Assembly (NCBI GenBank): GCA_964588555.1
Contig: CAZPPT010000010.1
Location: 1-43,327 of the forward strand
Length of the DNA: 43,327 nt
Source: JAGVWJ01 sp964588555
Lineage (GTDB): Archaea; Micrarchaeota; Micrarchaeia; Anstonellales; Bilamarchaeaceae
Direction of reading: 5' to 3'
Position numbers and translations under genes: made by a program. This document shows, piece by piece, positions 34,626 through 43,318 of this stretch. Numbering within the stretch: the stretch's first letter is position 1; every line of letters begins with the position of its first letter. The notes under the pieces are model-generated. The model ran no database searches. It was not told the origin of the DNA and saw only the letters and a program-made list of their open reading frames with translations.

Positions 34626-34732
34626 AGGAATACATTTCATAAGAGCTTTTTAATGGTTTATGCATTTCCCATGTTTGGGCTTATTCACCATAGTGCCGGA
34701 GTGTTTTGAAAAATAACGAAAATTGGTAGGCA

Positions 34733-36073
34733 CTACGTTTTTGCCTCTCGCCCCGATTTCACTGCAACCTTTTTCTCCCAAAACCCGGACGCAACAAGTA
34801 TGATAAGGACTTCAAGCGGCATCCGGTAGCGGTATGATGAGAATATACTGACTAAGCCCGCGCTTACGAGCAAGTACGCAAGAAGTAAAACGAGTAGTAT
34901 GATGACAGATTGGTGGTTTTTTTGTTTTACAAACGCGATGATACCCCTGATACCGAAAGCGTACAAAACAAGCTCGTACATCACGGAGAATAAAAATAAA
35001 ATCAGATAAAGCGGACGCGCAAGTAAGAGTGAGGCAATTTCCCCGACATTAAATCCGCGTACAAGGATTGTTGAGAAATGAATGACCTGTTCTTCTTGTC
35101 CAAATGCACTTAGGGCATAATTTGGGGTTGCGGGGGCAAAGAAAAGCACGGCTGCCTTAACGAAGTGCTTCATATAAAGGACAAAATTATCCCCCATGAA
35201 TTGCGCGGCGACCGGCGCACCCCGTTTTATTGTCTCGTAGGGCAGCTGGTTGCAGGTATTGATGTCGGTAAGCGAATACTCCTTGATAAACGGGCCCCAT
35301 TTCTGGGCATCAACGGCTGGATCCTGCGCGATTACGCCTGCCTGCCAGCAGAGCGTATTGACTTCTGGGATCCCGGTAAATGTTGGATAACCAAGGTAGA
35401 CATAGTTGTGAAGTGTCCAAAGGGCGGGAAGCACGAGCGACAAGATAACGATAACAAATGCTTCGCGTACGTTCCGGTTACGGATATAAAGAACAAGCGC
35501 ATAGATAAACGAAAATAAAAGCGCACCTGGCCGAATAATTGAAAGAATCGAAAATAGGGCGCCGAGCAGTACGCTTTGTTTTTCATCTTTATAAAGCGAA
35601 CGGATAAAGTAGTAGTTCGTAACAATAAACACGAAATTGAAAACGTTCTCGCTTAGGAGCTTAAATGAAAACAGGATCATTGTCGGATTGAGCGCATATA
35701 ATACTCCGGCAAAGATTGCAGCTTTCTCACCAAACATGATTTTGGCTGTCTGAAAAATAAAATAAAGTGAGGCGATGTCAAGAATTATTTGAATAAACGC
35801 AATCGGGAGATCTCCTAATGAAAGGAAATAAAGAATACCAAGAAATACTGGGTAGCCAGGTGTTCGATAAATCGTATCAGTTGCAAGAGAGCTGTCACCG
35901 AAGAGTATGTCCCCGGTTGCAAATGCACGTGCCATCTCGATGTAACTTCCTGAATCCCCTTCGTAGAGCGCCTGGTCCGTATGCAAAAATGCAATGGATG
36001 CAAGCGGGATAAGACGAAGGATAAGCGCAAGAAGTATGGTATGCGTAAGCGTTACCTTTGACGTATCAAACAT
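34733..36073 (-). CDS. GT39-like glycosyltransferase, polytopic membrane protein
   Basis: 446 aa with about ten TM segments. An acidic motif early in the chain (YEGDSGSYIEMARAFATGD) in the first external loop, then TIYRTPGYPVFLG, is typical of ArnT/PMT-type lipid-sugar-dependent glycosyltransferases. Such enzymes move a sugar from a polyprenyl carrier to lipid or protein outside the cell, which fits the surface genes further right. A GTG at 36085 would add four residues. It follows the small coiled-coil gene closely and shares its transcript. Confidence 0.85.
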   Translation of the reverse strand: MFDTSKVTLTHTILLALILRLIPLASIAFLHTDQALYEGDSGSYIEMARAFATGDILFGDSSLATDTIYRTPGYPVFLGILYFLSLGDLPIAFIQIILDIASLYFIFQTAKIMFGEKAAIFAGVLYALNPTMILFSFKLLSENVFNFVFIVTNYYFIRSLYKDEKQSVLLGALFSILSIIRPGALLFSFIYALVLYIRNRNVREAFVIVILSLVLPALWTLHNYVYLGYPTFTGIPEVNTLCWQAGVIAQDPAVDAQKWGPFIKEYSLTDINTCNQLPYETIKRGAPVAAQFMGDNFVLYMKHFVKAAVLFFAPATPNYALSAFGQEEQVIHFSTILVRGFNVGEIASLLLARPLYLILFLFSVMYELVLYAFGIRGIIAFVKQKNHQSVIILLVLLLAYLLVSAGLVSIFSSYRYRMPLEVLIILVASGFWEKKVAVKSGREAKT

Positions 36074-36088
36074 AAAAGAACTCACGGT

Positions 36089-36247
36089 TTAATCGTCTTC
36101 TTCTAGTTTCTTCTTAAGTTGTGCAATTTCATCATGAAGCTGTACATTTCGCTTAAGCGGATCCATCCGTGCCTTTTTCTCAAGCTCTTCAAGACGTGCC
36201 TTAAGGTTTGCCTTTTTTCGTGAAAGGTCTTTTTTGCTCATTCCCAT
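36089..36247 (-). CDS. Small charged coiled-coil protein
   Basis: 52 aa: MGMSKKDLSRKKANLKARLE onward, almost wholly charged helix with Leu spacing (LKARLEELEKKA, DEIAQLKKKLEE). No family recognised. TATA-like elements lie upstream at about 36278-36288 and 36258-36264 (minus). Spacing of 3-15 nt to the glycosyltransferase gene suggests one transcript. Confidence 0.65.
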   Translation of the reverse strand: MGMSKKDLSRKKANLKARLEELEKKARMDPLKRNVQLHDEIAQLKKKLEEDD

Positions 36248-36367
36248 ATAATCACAAGTATATAGTCACACTAATAAGTATAAAAATAGTAGCTTACCTG
36301 TTAGTATGTTCGATGACCGTATACTTTGACAGTATGATGCTGAGATATGCCAAGCATGGGAGGACCT

Positions 36368-36916
36368 ATGGACATGAAAAAACTCGCAGGTATTTTATTA
36401 TTCCTCAGTTCTGCGCAATTTATCCTGGCAATGGTTATATCCGAGGCACTCTACGATGGATACAGCACCCGTAATAACTACATAAGCGATTTAGGAGTTG
36501 GAAAAACTGCCGTTTTGTTTAACGGTTCGGTGATTGTACTTGGAGTACTTCTTGTTATAAGCGCGCATTTAATTAGTCAGGCGACAAAACAAAAGTTATT
36601 CCCATTATTTCTCGCAATTACGGGAATCGGCGCAATGGGGGCAGGAATATTTCCTGAAAGTTCGGGCGAAATCCATACGCTATTTTCCGCGATTACATTC
36701 ATATTTGCCGGATTTACCGCAATTTCCACATATACGCTAATCACTCGGCCAGCGCGCTATTTCGGAATTATTTTCGGAATTTTTATGCTTGTTGCGCTTA
36801 TCCTATTTGCAACCGAAAATTACCTTGGGCTTGGAAAAGGGGGGATGGAAAGGATGGTTGCTTATCCAGCACTACTATTTAGCATATTTCTTGGCGGCTA
36901 CCTAGGGTCACAATAA
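36368..36916 (+). CDS. DUF998-family membrane protein
   Basis: 182 aa with six TM segments. It matches DUF998 (PF06197): YSTRNNYISDLGVG after TM1, AMGAGIFPESSGEIHTLFS in the middle. Function unknown. ATG 36368 is chosen because GGGAGG lies 5 nt upstream; an ATG 21 nt earlier lacks this. The 3' end overlaps the convergent surface-protein gene by 9 nt. Confidence 0.85.
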   Translation: MDMKKLAGILLFLSSAQFILAMVISEALYDGYSTRNNYISDLGVGKTAVLFNGSVIVLGVLLVISAHLISQATKQKLFPLFLAITGIGAMGAGIFPESSGEIHTLFSAITFIFAGFTAISTYTLITRPARYFGIIFGIFMLVALILFATENYLGLGKGGMERMVAYPALLFSIFLGGYLGSQ

Positions 36917-37939
36917 CTTCTTGCGATTGACAAAGATGATTGCCCCAATTATAATTGCAACAATGACGGCCACGAGTGCGACCGCCCCCCAACCAAGTGA
37001 CGAACGAGATTCTTCAACAGGCTCCAAATCCGGCATCTTAATTGAAGCGGATTGGATAAGGACACGTGCTTCTTCTGCGATATTCTTTGCCTGCACATAC
37101 TCACCTGCACCATATGCGGCTTGCGCTTCGATGATTTTCCGTTCTGCCAAAACAACATCCTTGTTCATCTTCTTTGCGTCTGCAAGCTCGCCTTCAGAAG
37201 CTGCAATGGATTCACGCGCCGCTTCCATTTGCAACTCAGTCTCATTTAATTGTGGGGGTGTATCTATAGCCGGCTCCGGGGGAGGCGGCATAACTACTTC
37301 TTTTTTGCATTCCTCGTAAGAAATTTCAAGCGTTCCGTCTTCATATCCTTCCTTTTTTGCAGTAAATAAATATGGGCCGTTTGACAGGGTAAATAGTACC
37401 GTACCTGTCACATCGGTTGTTTGTGATATGCCGCCGGCACTTACCAGAACGCCCTCAACAGGTTTACCATCAGCAGCAATAACGATTTCAAAGCGGTTCT
37501 CAGGACATATACTAAGAGATTGGCTAACTACGAGTTTTGGAATTACCTTGGGGAGAATAGTGATAAGCTTCGTTACTGTCCGGTAATCCTTGTGCCGCGC
37601 CTCCACGGAGTATTCGCCTGCAAGGCGGGGTACGAAGGTAAAACGTCCATGCGTATCGCTTGTGCCGTTATAATGGTCAAGGTCAACCTGCGAACCGCTC
37701 TTTGTGCTAACGACCAGTATGGCCAAGCCTGAGATATTGTCATCACTAAGGGTTTTCGTATGTACGGTTACCGTATCGCCAGCATGGATGACTTCGGGGC
37801 TGACCGTAATGACAACGTTCCGTTTTCCATAATCAACGCTGTTGCTCTGGGAAAAAAATATTGAGACAAAGAAAAGGGATACCAAAAGAAGAAGCACTGG
37901 TTCGTGAAATAAGTCATGTAATCGATCCTTGAATGCCAT
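36908..37939 (-). CDS. Bitopic surface protein with Ig-like and PEGA-like domains
   Basis: 343 aa. N-terminal hydrophobic segment (about 13-31), an external beta-rich region (about 40-220) with two Ig-like modules (IHAGDTVTVHTKTLSDDN; GKPVEGVLVSAGGISQTTDV, then TGTVLFTLSNGPYLFTAKKEGY, the latter carboxypeptidase-regulatory/PEGA-like), a Pro-rich linker, a coiled coil (about 235-300) and a C-terminal TM (about 315-336) ending in RKKLL. Likely an envelope protein anchored at one or both ends. Confidence 0.78.
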   Translation of the reverse strand: MAFKDRLHDLFHEPVLLLLVSLFFVSIFFSQSNSVDYGKRNVVITVSPEVIHAGDTVTVHTKTLSDDNISGLAILVVSTKSGSQVDLDHYNGTSDTHGRFTFVPRLAGEYSVEARHKDYRTVTKLITILPKVIPKLVVSQSLSICPENRFEIVIAADGKPVEGVLVSAGGISQTTDVTGTVLFTLSNGPYLFTAKKEGYEDGTLEISYEECKKEVVMPPPPEPAIDTPPQLNETELQMEAARESIAASEGELADAKKMNKDVVLAERKIIEAQAAYGAGEYVQAKNIAEEARVLIQSASIKMPDLEPVEESRSSLGWGAVALVAVIVAIIIGAIIFVNRKKLL

Positions 37940-37963
37940 GGGGGAATAACGAGTAGTAATTAT

Positions 37964-38562
37964 TTAAACATTGGGATTTGAAATCTTGATTTGATGGGGC
38001 ATGCTACTGTGCGTACGAGAGCGAAGGCTGCCCGGTTTGCATTTATAACATAACCAGAATGACGCATAAGCAAAAAAGGCGTAGTGATCCTGCATTGGAA
38101 CAATCACGTCACGATAATAACAGGGGTCAAAACGGCGCGGACGTAATCGCAGTTGTCGTATCTGGAACTTTCGCGAAACTCTAAAAAAATAGAAAGGTCG
38201 GCGTACGTTCTGACGCGTGGGGGGTAGGATGCGTAAATGCCCTCAACAAGTATTATATGTGCCGGCCTGATTGTTTTTGGAGCGCCGCCAACCCCGTGCT
38301 TGAATGAATATGCCTTAAACCGTGCCGGAATCCCTTTTTTAAGCTGTGAAAGCACGCGTACCCGGTAGAGGTAGCGGATATTTTTTGGGTGGTCAAGGTT
38401 GCGCCATCCACGTAAAAAAGGATGTGATTTTCTATCCTTATAAAAAGAGTCTGTAGGTATATGCCGGATATGCTTGTCTGCGAGTGCCTTGCATACGGGC
38501 GACTTTGAAGAACCAGTGGGACCGGTTAGAAGAACGATCTTTGGCCACGTAGTACCGCACAT
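37964..38562 (-). pseudogene. Uridine kinase/phosphoribulokinase-like gene, frameshifted
   Basis: From ATG 38562 the frame gives a P-loop kinase: IVLLTGPTGSSKSPVCKAL (Walker A with Ser in place of a Gly), DSFYKDR, NLDHP, IILVEGIYA, as in uridine kinase. It should go on with RLIRR..RD but instead stops at 38104 after unrelated residues. A frame change near 38150-38170 restores LRLRPRRFD, then YYRDVIVPMQDHY, the expected C-terminal motif, open down to a stop at 37964. This supports one disrupted gene. The last part after the motif looks degraded. Confidence 0.65.
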
Positions 38563-38594
38563 TAACAGAGAGCCGTTTTCTTGGGATAGAATTT

Positions 38595-41500
38595 TTAATT
38601 ACACCTTTTCCCATTAGCACTTCCTGAACAGCAATAAGATGCAAATTCGGGTTCACGCACTTCGTGCCCAGATGGTGCACAAAATTCAAGACTCGAGACT
38701 GCTTCCCCACCATGATAACGGTTGTTTCGACTGGTCCCACTTGGAGTAAGGTCAAACTCCTCATTTGGGAAATAGTTTGTCTTCCAAGCCTTGCGCCAGA
38801 AGGTATCCCAGATTGCCTGATCCCATTCAGCTACGCAATTTCCATCATGATTATCATCACCGGCTGGTTTCCCATCTGTTCCAGGGCCGCCACACTTCTT
38901 TCCAGAAGGGTGCCAGACACAGCAGTTGTCGTGGGCAATACTACCTGTTGAAATCCAGCAGATTTTTTGGCCATCAGACAATGTTTCAGGGCAGCCAATC
39001 TGGGTCCCGATGCTCTGCAAGACTCCTTGTATGTTGCCTCCGCCCCTGCAACCCATCCCAACTCCAGGGAAACATGCTTCCTTTTCACCAACCCCATTTA
39101 ACAAAACCGGTTCTGCAGGTGAAATGAGCTTTGAATCCGCTTCGCCCCACTTTGTGATCACTTTCACATTCCCAGGGGTATCGATACGAACTCCCTGCGG
39201 GTCAGACCCCCATTTTACATGGGGGAGGGTTATCAGGCTTTCAGAATTAGGTGTGAAAGAAACAGGGTTTCCATTTAACGTAACGAGCTGTACATCATAG
39301 AACCTGCCAACAATCATTGCAGGGTTTCCTATCTTGCCACCTTCAGGTGAGATACTATTGATTATTGGTTTTTTTGCAGCTATTTCTGCCGCAAGCTTTT
39401 GCTTCTCGATTTCAGCTATATGCGCACCTATCCCAGTTGCATCATAATACCATTGCTTGTTTGCTGGCTCGCTAATCCAGCTCCTTAAGCCATCCTTTCC
39501 GCCCCCATTTCTTCCTTCTTTCAGATCAGCAAGCGCAGATTGGAATGGTTTGTGGCCTTCATCAGAAAGAAAAGCTGCCAATGTAGGATAACGTGAAACT
39601 TCATCCCCAAACACTTCAAGCAATACTTGTTTTGCAGTTCCCTTTTCCCAGTTATCAATAGCTGCCTGGATCCCCCCTTGATCGAAATACCACCTGTAGT
39701 TATCGCGTATCCAGCCTTCTATTTCATGGATGGTATGTCCCATTTTCAGTGCCTGCAGCTCCTGCAAAGTTCTTTTGAAAGGGGGATTGTTTTCATTTTC
39801 CACAAAAGATTGTGCACCTTTTTGGGTGAACACATTCCTTAGAGCCTGCTTAACAAGCGATGCCTCCTCCGCAGGTGACATTGAAATGGTAATTTCCTTA
39901 TTGCGGTTCATTTGTACAATGCAAACATCAACTATTCTACTATCACAACCCGCCCATCGTGGAGAACCTTCCCCTTCAAGCAAGAGTTCAACGGTTGTTC
40001 CGCCTTCAAGCTCCTGCAAGCTGCATGTGTTTGCCGTATTTGATTTGGAACCGATATCGCCGCAAGAAATGCCTGAGGAGGTTTTTGCAATTCCGCCGTA
40101 TTTATTAACAACCGTAAGCGAATAGAGGGGTACAAATCTGGCTGAAACGGTGTTGTTCATTTCTTCAACAGTTATAGAACATTCATTAAGCCCAAGACAT
40201 TTTCCACCCCACCCCTTGAATCGGGAATTTGCTTGGGGAGTTTGTGTCAGATTAACTATAGAATCCAGGATATATTTTGTGCTGCATAGAGAACCGCAGT
40301 TGATTTTATTATCGTCTGATGCAATTGTCCCTGGGCCAGTCTTTTGAACGATAAGAGGGAGCACATAATGATCAAAATTGGCAATGAGCTTCTTATCTGC
40401 AGTAAGTGAAACAGTGCATGCTCTTGATGCACCGCCCCCAGAAGAGCAAAGGCCTTGCCATCCAGTAAAAATCGACCTCCTTTCAGGAGTTGCCTCGAGT
40501 ATAATCTCAGTCCCTTCAACTTGGATGGTTGAACAGTTAGTTCCACAATCGATTAATGAATCTTCTGACTTAACAAATCCTTTCCCAGGACCGTTATTCT
40601 CTATTGATAAGGTGTAAAGCGCCTTGAAATTTGCATGTATCGATTTGGATGTACTTGGCATCTTGAGCGTGCATGTCGGTTCTTTTACACCACTACAAAA
40701 ATCACCTGCCCAACTGTCAAAAATAACAGAATTTGAAGAAGGTACGGCAGTGAGCACTATATCTGAACCTTCTGGAATTTGTACATTGCAGTTTTCACAG
40801 TCAATTTTCCCATCAGCTGAAACAACCTTTCCCCCTCCTTTCGGCGTTTTTGAACCAGTTATCCGCAGACCATACGTGTAAACGGTTGTTGAAAATTCTG
40901 CAGTAACTGTTTTTAGGGAATCCAGGGTAATAAAACAGGTTGTACTTGCACCGGAGCAGCCACCGCTCCAGCCCTTAAACGTTGAACCAGGAGATGCACG
41001 TGCGGTAAGGGTTACTTGATCACCCCTGTTGTAACTTGTGGAGCATGCACTTCCGCAATTTATTTTTTTGTCAGATGAAGTTATCGTCCCTGTACCGCCC
41101 CCCGTTTTTTTAACAGTGAGGGAGTATGTGCTACTTGATGCAGTTTGATTTGTCGCTAGTCCAAAAGTTGCAGTCACTGTTTTTCCAGAATCCATTGTAA
41201 GTATACATGTAGGTAACGTGCCGGAACAGTCCCCGCTCCACCCCATAAATACGTATCCTGCATTCGGAGTGGCGATTACTTTTACTGTTGAGCCCGCATC
41301 AAACGCGCCTTCATCATAGGTGCAAATAGACCCGCAATAAACTGAAAATGGGTCTGATGTAACTACTCCTGGGCTTCCGGTTCGGTAAACTCGAAGATTG
41401 TATTCGGATTCTACGTTACCTGAAAAGGTTGCAACAACGGTTCTATCACTATCAAGGTTAACCGTACATGTTAATCCACTAAAAGAATCACAACCACCCC

Positions 41501-41729
41501 ACTTTGTAAAGGTTGCCCCTTCGTTTGGATGCGCTGTCAAGGTCATAACAGTTCCCGTGTTGTAGCTTTCAACGCATGCGGCGCCACACAGTATTCCAGA
41601 CGGATACGAATCCACATATCCGTCCCCTTGTGCCTCAACAGTAAGCGTAGATGCCGCAAAGGCAGTAGTTATGACAATGAGTAGCATTGCAAATGCATTT
41701 ATCCATCTGATTCTATTTTTGTTTTTCAT
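38595..41729 (-). CDS. Large secreted repeat protein (InlB B-repeat-like) with Cys-rich C-terminus
   Basis: 1044 aa. A signal peptide (about 1-25) is followed by seven modules of about 80 residues (about 27-620), each with I.CG..C, G..V.LTA.P, F.GW.G.C and T.TA.F, the divergent InlB B-repeat (PF18998) pattern with paired cysteines. Two related helical modules (about 625-760; GWIRDN..WYFDQGGI and SWISEPANKQWYYDATGI), an IPT-like domain (INSISPEGGKIGNPAMIVG) and a Cys-rich C-terminal domain (about 885-1044) follow. No C-terminal anchor is seen, so it is secreted or held by a partner. The ATG overlaps the upstream lipoprotein stop (ATGA). The many cysteines imply disulphides outside the cell. 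Confidence 0.85.
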   Translation of the reverse strand: MKNKNRIRWINAFAMLLIVITTAFAASTLTVEAQGDGYVDSYPSGILCGAACVESYNTGTVMTLTAHPNEGATFTKWGGCDSFSGLTCTVNLDSDRTVVATFSGNVESEYNLRVYRTGSPGVVTSDPFSVYCGSICTYDEGAFDAGSTVKVIATPNAGYVFMGWSGDCSGTLPTCILTMDSGKTVTATFGLATNQTASSSTYSLTVKKTGGGTGTITSSDKKINCGSACSTSYNRGDQVTLTARASPGSTFKGWSGGCSGASTTCFITLDSLKTVTAEFSTTVYTYGLRITGSKTPKGGGKVVSADGKIDCENCNVQIPEGSDIVLTAVPSSNSVIFDSWAGDFCSGVKEPTCTLKMPSTSKSIHANFKALYTLSIENNGPGKGFVKSEDSLIDCGTNCSTIQVEGTEIILEATPERRSIFTGWQGLCSSGGGASRACTVSLTADKKLIANFDHYVLPLIVQKTGPGTIASDDNKINCGSLCSTKYILDSIVNLTQTPQANSRFKGWGGKCLGLNECSITVEEMNNTVSARFVPLYSLTVVNKYGGIAKTSSGISCGDIGSKSNTANTCSLQELEGGTTVELLLEGEGSPRWAGCDSRIVDVCIVQMNRNKEITISMSPAEEASLVKQALRNVFTQKGAQSFVENENNPPFKRTLQELQALKMGHTIHEIEGWIRDNYRWYFDQGGIQAAIDNWEKGTAKQVLLEVFGDEVSRYPTLAAFLSDEGHKPFQSALADLKEGRNGGGKDGLRSWISEPANKQWYYDATGIGAHIAEIEKQKLAAEIAAKKPIINSISPEGGKIGNPAMIVGRFYDVQLVTLNGNPVSFTPNSESLITLPHVKWGSDPQGVRIDTPGNVKVITKWGEADSKLISPAEPVLLNGVGEKEACFPGVGMGCRGGGNIQGVLQSIGTQIGCPETLSDGQKICWISTGSIAHDNCCVWHPSGKKCGGPGTDGKPAGDDNHDGNCVAEWDQAIWDTFWRKAWKTNYFPNEEFDLTPSGTSRNNRYHGGEAVSSLEFCAPSGHEVREPEFASYCCSGSANGKRCN

Positions 41730-42322
41730 GTTAATCGGTACGATTCCATAATTGTTTCTGCTTCTGGCAGGTATTTATCAAATGTTTCTGCAGGAGCAGC
41801 ATAAGTGATAATATAACCAATATGGCCCTTGATTGCAAAAACCTGAAGGTAGGTTATTTCTGAATCGCCCTCGCCTTCACGATATAAAATTTTATAGGCA
41901 GGCACGTCCCCCAACTTGTATTCGCTATACTCGAGAATCGTAAAAGTAGGGCTTGTTGAAATGAGAATTCCAATTGAGTTCTGGAAGAAATCTTCCAAGT
42001 CCTGATATTTTGGTTCAAGTTCTTTGGTATACACTACCACATTTTCTCGCAAATCCGTTTGGTTTTCTTGTACGGGGGGTTTAAAGTATGTAAAGGCATC
42101 GTTCTCTTCAACCTCCCAATCTACAGGCTTGTCTAACGTATAATTTTCATTCTTGTAAGGGGCAGTATTTTTAGCTACGGTGGTACTTTCATTTGACAAG
42201 TTTGTAACATTTTTAGCATCTAATTGATTATCAATTTGGTTATTATCTATTGCTGGCTGCCCTATACAACCTGCCAATGAAATAAAAAGTATTGATACGG
42301 CTAGCATGATCCTAACGTGCAT
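41726..42322 (-). CDS. Lipoprotein, PsbP-like domain
   Basis: 198 aa. A signal peptide with lipobox LFISLAGC ends at Cys 19; a low-complexity Asn/Thr-rich linker with sequons follows. The C-terminal domain (YTLDKPVDWEVEENDAFTYF, VVVYTKELEP, GDVPAYKILYREG) resembles PsbP/LpqN-like folds; function unknown. ATG 42322 has GGGGG just upstream and TTTAAATA about 26 nt back. Its stop overlaps the start of the large repeat protein, so the two are translated together and may form a pair on the surface. Confidence 0.8.
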   Translation of the reverse strand: MHVRIMLAVSILFISLAGCIGQPAIDNNQIDNQLDAKNVTNLSNESTTVAKNTAPYKNENYTLDKPVDWEVEENDAFTYFKPPVQENQTDLRENVVVYTKELEPKYQDLEDFFQNSIGILISTSPTFTILEYSEYKLGDVPAYKILYREGEGDSEITYLQVFAIKGHIGYIITYAAPAETFDKYLPEAETIMESYRLT

Positions 42323-42368
42323 GCCCCCTACATAACCTGCTAGGTTTAAATAAGTTATTAAATCGGAG

Positions 42369-42821
42369 TTAGTCCCAGTTAGCATGACCATATTTTATCT
42401 GCACCTGTGCCGGTTCGCCAACCTGTTCTAAATTTACAATATAAATGATCCAAAAGAAATCAACGCGGTCTTCCGTCTCTTCGATTGGACCATCTGCAAC
42501 CTGATTGTTCCATCCTTCAAACACGATTTTTCGTGTCGGACCATACGGCTCTACTTGCCATTTCGCCCAGTCACTCTCTTCAATAGCTGCAACGCGCCAT
42601 CGACCACGTGAACTTGAAAATGTCCAGGTGTTGTCTTCTGTAAGCTCAAGCACCTGAGTATTTTTGGTGTCTGAAAAACTTCGCCATTTTCCAACAAAAA
42701 GGGAATTTTCAGAGGCGTCCGACCCTTCTAAAGACGAGGGGGGCGCTGCATTCTCAGGGTTTGGGGCAGTGCAGCCAAGAACGAAAAGACAAATCAAAAC
42801 GGCGGAAATCCATTTAAACAT
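42369..42821 (-). CDS. Lipoprotein of unknown function
   Basis: 150 aa. Signal peptide with lipobox LFVLGC (Cys 17), a Ser/Glu-rich linker and a beta-rich domain (FVGKWRSFSDTKNTQVLELT, NTWTFSSSRGRWRV), resembling small lipocalin-like or META-type barrels. TATA-like CATAAAC (about 42851-42845) is about 27 nt from the ATG, giving a leaderless first gene of the lipoprotein and repeat-protein run. Confidence 0.78.
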   Translation of the reverse strand: MFKWISAVLICLFVLGCTAPNPENAAPPSSLEGSDASENSLFVGKWRSFSDTKNTQVLELTEDNTWTFSSSRGRWRVAAIEESDWAKWQVEPYGPTRKIVFEGWNNQVADGPIEETEDRVDFFWIIYIVNLEQVGEPAQVQIKYGHANWD

Positions 42822-42971
42822 GCCATTGAAAAACCAGGAAAAGTTTATGAAGCTATTGATGCGGAAAAATAAGCAATAAAATTCTCAATAAAGCAAACAA
42901 CATTAGGGATCCGGCTAACAAAAGCCAAAGCGACTTATTTTTAGCGTTTCAAGTCAATACAAGGTGATTTT

Positions 42972-43214
42972 ATGAAAAAAGTAATGGCAGTATTGGTTTT
43001 GGCACTGTTCATCTTTGGATGCACCATGCAAAACAAAAATACGGATGGAAATGTGGCTGCGGGACCGGGAGCTGGCGAAACCGTTTTAACGGATTCGGAA
43101 ATGCCAGTACCAGGGTCAGATGTACCTGATACGGAAGTGGTCGGGTCCCCTATGCCAGTACCAGGCGTAGATGTCGATGAAACGATCGCTGAACAGGACC
43201 CTGAAAAGAGGTAA
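42972..43214 (+). CDS. Small lipoprotein with short Pro-rich repeats
   Basis: 80 aa. Signal peptide with lipobox LFIFGC (Cys 17), then an acidic disordered tail holding a repeated MPVPG(S/V)DV unit. No domain recognised. AAGGTGATTTT precedes the ATG. A hairpin followed by a T tract lies directly after the stop. Confidence 0.75.
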   Translation: MKKVMAVLVLALFIFGCTMQNKNTDGNVAAGPGAGETVLTDSEMPVPGSDVPDTEVVGSPMPVPGVDVDETIAEQDPEKR

Positions 43215-43245
43215 GCCAAAGGTTTTCTTTGGCATTTTTTTATTT
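43215..43245 (+). terminator. Hairpin plus T-tract terminator
   Basis: GCCAAAG (43215-43221) pairs with CTTTGGC (43227-43233) around a 5-nt loop, followed by ATTTTTTTATTTTT. This is the layout of a bacterial intrinsic terminator, unusual in archaea where T tracts alone suffice. Confidence 0.6.
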
Positions 43246-43266
43246 TTAAGGCAGTAAGAAATCAAT

Positions 43267-43318
43267 GTGACTGAAGGGACCCCGCAGCAAGCTGGCGGGG
43301 TATGCCCCATTCGGTCAC
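43267..43318. repeat. Long hairpin-forming palindrome (REP-like)
   Basis: GTGACTGAA (43267-43275) pairs with TTCGGTCAC (43310-43318), then GGG with CCC, and ACCCCGCAGC with GCT-G-GCGGGGT around an AA loop. The core CCCCGCAGCAAGCTG resembles repetitive extragenic palindromes seen in many genomes. No second copy is in the window. It could also be an RNA structure or mobile-element end. Confidence 0.5.

Noticed and set aside
38438..38764. Minus-strand open frame of 108 codons
   Set aside because: It straddles the end of the repeat-protein gene and the start of the kinase-like gene in another frame, with no own features.
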